DNA from: an uncultured Collinsella sp.
Lineage (GTDB): Bacteria; Actinomycetota; Coriobacteriia; Coriobacteriales; Coriobacteriaceae
Direction of reading: 5' to 3'
Length of the DNA: 17,688 bases
Assembly (NCBI GenBank): GCA_900544225.1
Contig: UQUD01000039.1
Span: 1-17,688, forward strand
A program made the position numbers and the translations under genes. This document shows positions 15,340 through 17,688 of the stretch, one piece after another. The notes below the pieces were generated by a model. It searched no databases. It was not told the DNA's origin and worked only from the letters and a program-made list of their open reading frames with translations. Numbering within the stretch: the first letter of the stretch is position 1; each line of letters starts with the position of its first letter.

Positions 15340-16011
15340 CTATTTACTTGCCGAGCCCGTGCTTCCCGATTTGGCGTTCCAGGGCATCTCATCCTCGAAC
15401 AGCCACGTGCGGGCAGACCCACTATCGCGTGCAGTCTGCGGATCGGGCAAGCAGGTCTGTCCATAGGCATCTTGGATACACTGACCCATAAAATCGTTGA
15501 GCTCGGTCTGGTCGCCCTCCATGACATAGGCGACATCGCCGTCCATGATGTAGATGCCCGGACCCTCATTGCCCTCGTAGCCCGGATCGTACGAGACATC
15601 ACATAACTTTGCGCCGTTTGCAGTGTCCAGCTCGATGGAAGAGTGGCATCCGCCAACCATGTCGTTCGCTTTTGCCCGATAGGACGCATATCCATACCAG
15701 CGCTTAAAGGTTTTGCCCTTGAGCAGCTCGGACGCCCTGTCGATCAGACTAGAATCCGTGGTATAGCGCATAGCCCCAAGCTGAATAAGTGGATAATTAC
15801 TAATGCCCAGCGCAGCCGGCTGCTCATCAAAATCAACGGTAATGGTCTCGGGCTTGGCAGCGCCGGTCAGAAGTTCGACAGATTGAGTCACAGGCTTGAC
15901 CACCGGCTCCGTCACCGCAGCAGGTAGAAACGCCATGCCGACAGCGCCCGCGCCAACCACAGCGATCGCAAGCGCCAAAACAATCAATCCAATACGGGCA
16001 GGATTTCTCAC
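15340..16011 (-). CDS. Small membrane-anchored protein of unknown function
   Basis: From GTG 16011 the protein has 223 residues: a short basic start (MRNPARIG), one hydrophobic helix (LIVLALAIAVVGAGAVGMAFL, about 8-28) and an extracellular part with no recognised domain. Features of the outer part are four cysteines (in VGGCHSS, KLCDVSY, GQCIQDAYGQTCLP), which could form two disulfides, and many aromatic residues. The start is uncertain: the frame runs upstream to GTG 16050, but GAGGTG lies 7 bases before GTG 16011. A lipobox is not obvious, so it is more likely an uncleaved signal anchor or secreted protein. It diverges from another small membrane-anchored protein gene (16246); the pair may act together, but their sequences do not obviously match. 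Confidence 0.7.
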   Translation of the reverse strand: MRNPARIGLIVLALAIAVVGAGAVGMAFLPAAVTEPVVKPVTQSVELLTGAAKPETITVDFDEQPAALGISNYPLIQLGAMRYTTDSSLIDRASELLKGKTFKRWYGYASYRAKANDMVGGCHSSIELDTANGAKLCDVSYDPGYEGNEGPGIYIMDGDVAYVMEGDQTELNDFMGQCIQDAYGQTCLPDPQTARDSGSARTWLFEDEMPWNAKSGSTGSASK

Positions 16012-16100
16012 AGCAAAGCACCTCACAATGCAAGCCTTCACCACCTGCACTAATGATATCGCCAGCCAGCACTATTACCTAAAGGAGCCGCGCGCTCCTC

Positions 16101-16135
16101 ACCACCACAAAGGGGACAGGCACCTTTGTGGTGGT
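16101..16135 (+). repeat. Family B hairpin element, copy 2 (loop inverted)
   Basis: The same 13-bp arms as copy 1, followed on the plus strand by TTTCG. The loop reads GGACAGGCA on the strand that carries the T tail, the reverse complement of the loop in copies 1 and 3 read in the same sense. It lies in the divergent gap between the two small membrane protein genes, where a terminator is not expected. Confidence 0.85.
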
Positions 16136-16245
16136 TTTCGACGCTAACGGTCGACCATCTCGCGCCATGAGATTAAACTTGAATTGTTCTCTGAACATAT
16201 CCATTTCTGCCTATCCTCAACAGATCTTTGTCTCGAGGAGCGCAT

Positions 16246-16914
16246 ATGAAGCCGTCTCATTCCACCGGCCGCAACGTCATCGCCATTCTCGCCATACCCA
16301 TCGTGATGCTCTTCCTTATCGTCATCACGCCCTTTTCTTTTGGTATCGCCTCGCCCTTCGATCTTTGCGGGATGATCGACGCCGGCTCGCGTGCCACCTC
16401 GCTCTCCTTTGTCTGCCGTGGCGTGTTCTACGAATATGCAATTCCCACCGGAAGTTGGCAGTCCAAGTTACCGTTGCTCGGCAAGGTCGACGGATGCTCC
16501 CCCTATTTCTGCCTTGAACCTCAGGCGCTAAACTATCTGATCGACGACCAGCCACTCGACTCCATCACCCTCGCCTACGACTACGCACCAAACACCGATG
16601 AGCGCCACATGAACCAAGTCCTCGACAAGCTGCTTGGACAGTGCGGGCTCACCGCGGAAGCCGGTCGAACCATCTATAGCAACCAGAAATTAAAGCGAAC
16701 AGAACTCCGCCGTGTCGGAAAAATCAAAGGGCGAAACGGGGCCGCCTACTGGGATGCCTGGGCAACACGCGACAAGGGCGAATTCGGACACAGCACCTAT
16801 ATGGTCACTGTCTACACCAAAGACGGAATTAAGGACAATGTTGACGATTTCGCGTCATCCAAACTCGGCATCCCCAAAACAACCAAACCCGCCAACCCGG
16901 ATGAAATTCTGTAG
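16246..16914 (+). CDS. Small membrane-anchored protein of unknown function
   Basis: The 222-residue protein begins MKPSHSTGRN and has one hydrophobic segment, VIAILAIPIVMLFLIVI (about 11-27), followed by an outside domain. Cysteines occur in FDLCGMID, SFVCRGVFY, DGCSPYFCLEP and GQCGLT, so disulfides are likely. The C-terminal half (QKLKRTELRRVGKIKGRNGAAYWDAWATRDKG) is basic and has no family I recognise. ATG 16246 has CGAGGAG about 6 bases upstream; the frame also has a TTG 18 bases earlier with no better site. It diverges from the similar-sized gene at 15340, with a family B hairpin between them and another family B hairpin after its stop codon. Function unknown. Confidence 0.7.
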   Translation: MKPSHSTGRNVIAILAIPIVMLFLIVITPFSFGIASPFDLCGMIDAGSRATSLSFVCRGVFYEYAIPTGSWQSKLPLLGKVDGCSPYFCLEPQALNYLIDDQPLDSITLAYDYAPNTDERHMNQVLDKLLGQCGLTAEAGRTIYSNQKLKRTELRRVGKIKGRNGAAYWDAWATRDKGEFGHSTYMVTVYTKDGIKDNVDDFASSKLGIPKTTKPANPDEIL

Positions 16915-16968
16915 AGCCGCTCATTAACATACCGCTCAACGATCACAACAACATCGAGCTCGTTCCCC

Positions 16969-17003
16969 ACCGCCACAAAGGTGCCTGTCCCCTTTGTGGC
17001 GGT
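16969..17003 (+). repeat. Family B hairpin element, copy 3
   Basis: Perfect 13-bp arms ACCGCCACAAAGG/CCTTTGTGGCGGT with loop TGCCTGTCC, followed by TTTCGAC. Compared with copies 1 and 2, an A-T pair has become G-C on both sides. It lies 54 bases after the stop codon of the plus-strand gene ending at 16914 and can terminate it. Confidence 0.85.
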
Positions 17004-17010
17004 TTTCGAC

Positions 17011-17041
17011 AAAAAGAAGCCGCCCCATTAACAGAGGCGGC
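17011..17041 (-). terminator. Terminator of the aconitase-family gene
   Basis: On the minus strand a 6-bp stem GCCGCC/GGCGGC (17041-17036 with 17024-17019) and 11-nt loop are followed by TTCTTTTT. It is the first T-tailed hairpin after the gene ending at 17188. Confidence 0.7.
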
Positions 17042-17098
17042 ATCAAGCAGGTCTATTTATTAGCGTCCCTCAAGACCCAACGAGAACGCAGAAATGTA

Positions 17099-17172
17099 GC
17101 CCGGGGCTTACCCTTTCCCGAACGCGACCCTCGCGAAGCGCGTGAGCGGGCGGGAAAGGGTAAGCCCCGGGC
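17099..17172. repeat. Long perfect inverted repeat (22-bp arms)
   Basis: The 22-nt arms 17099-17120 and 17151-17172, beginning GCCCGGGGCTTACCC, are exact reverse complements around a 30-nt loop. The loop has further local symmetry (ACGCG near 17122 and CGCGT near 17139). The element starts 16 bases after the stop of the minus-strand gene. No T-run follows on either strand, so it is not a standard terminator; RNA 3'-end protection or a REP-like element are alternatives. Confidence 0.85.
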
Positions 17173-17187
17173 GGACAATTAAGTGCG

Positions 17188-17688
17188 TTACTCGGCAGCG
17201 GCCTTGAACTTGTTGTAGTTGATCAGGCAGCCGGCCTTGACGATGGCACGCTCCTCGGCCGTCATATCGGCAATGTAGAGCTCAATCTGCTCGACCGTGC
17301 CGTCGGCGCGCACCACGTAGGCGGCGATGTCCTTCAGGTCACCATCGAGCGCAGCACGTATACCCGGCACAAAGACGTAGTCGCCCACCTCAAAGTTGGG
17401 CTCGGCCTCCATCTGGAAGGGCACCATGCCCCAGTTCATCACGTTGGAGCGATAGCGCTTGGTGGCGTACTCGTGAACGATATTGGCCAGACCGCCAATC
17501 ACGCGCTGGCAGCTCGCGGCCTGCTCGCGGGCAGAACCGTCACCGGGCTTCTTGGCATAGAGCATGGAGCCGTACTCGGTCGCCTTGGCGTCTGCCGCGA
17601 CACCCGCGCCAGCCAGCGCCTCAAACACGCCGGCAAGCTCGGCATCGAGCGCCGCCAGGTCGCCTGCCGCTTCGCCGGCAACGCGGCG
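17188..17688 (-). CDS. Aconitase-family hydratase, C-terminal part (truncated by window edge)
   Basis: The frame is open to the right edge, giving the last 166 residues. It contains the swivel domain end of the aconitase superfamily: VHEYATKRYRSNVMNWGMVPFQM, with the substrate-contacting Arg-Ser pair, then FEVGDYVFVPGIRAALDG, and the closing MTAEERAIVKAGCLINYNK. This ending is typical of the bacterial hydratase branch annotated as aconitate or methylisocitrate hydratase, rather than classical AcnA or AcnB. The catalytic iron-sulfur domains lie outside the window. Likely cytosolic citrate/isocitrate isomerisation; the exact substrate is uncertain. The strong inverted repeat at 17099 follows the stop by 16 bases. 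Confidence 0.85.
   Translation of the reverse strand, partial: RRVAGEAAGDLAALDAELAGVFEALAGAGVAADAKATEYGSMLYAKKPGDGSAREQAASCQRVIGGLANIVHEYATKRYRSNVMNWGMVPFQMEAEPNFEVGDYVFVPGIRAALDGDLKDIAAYVVRADGTVEQIELYIADMTAEERAIVKAGCLINYNKFKAAAE

Overview
The window looks like a chromosomal segment of a Coriobacteriia actinobacterium, most likely Collinsella or a close relative. This rests on the gene content (a mannose-family PTS with its DUF956 partner, a GltD-like iron-sulfur flavoprotein beside hypA, a DUF5692-like membrane protein, clpB), the high G+C coding bias and good AGGAGG-type ribosome binding sites. It is inference; no 16S or marker comparison was possible.

Layout. 1-239 is the N-terminus of a secreted protein (minus strand), divergent from a small C-protein-like HTH regulator (362-610). 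The regulator gene is flanked by repeated operator-like half-sites and followed by a string of five short hairpins, then an AT-rich gene-free stretch, then tRNA-Arg(CCU) on the minus strand. 1265-4547 is a minus-strand mannose-type PTS operon in the order EIIAB, EIIC, EIID, terminator-like hairpin, DUF956 (ManO). 4950-8191 holds hypA and a large iron-sulfur/FAD oxidoreductase whose reading frame is broken near base 5834, so that its C-terminal ferredoxin part lies in another frame. A divergent TetR regulator with two perfect operator palindromes follows, then a multi-pass membrane protein (9106-10113), a membrane-anchored protein with a very acidic N-terminus (10347-11828), a 57-residue protein, and clpB (12265-14892, minus). 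The right end has two small membrane-anchored proteins of unknown function, divergently oriented, and the C-terminus of an aconitase-family hydratase entering from the right edge.

The PTS imports and phosphorylates hexoses. HypA delivers nickel to hydrogenase, and the neighbouring flavoprotein probably moves electrons between NAD(P)H and iron-sulfur partners, which suits anaerobic fermentative energy metabolism. ClpB is the heat-shock disaggregase.

The most unusual content is between genes. There are three separate families of inverted-repeat elements, each with three copies and almost fixed length. Family A is 67 nt, starts AGTTGCGGTG, and occurs at 1189, 4872 and 11869. Family B is 35 nt with arms containing CACAAAGG and occurs at 15297, 16101 and 16969. 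Family C is an array of three 55-nt palindromes on an 80-81 nt period at 15071-15286. Arm differences in A and B are often compensated on the opposite arm, and one copy of B carries its loop inverted relative to its tail. These are the strongest candidates for something not yet described.
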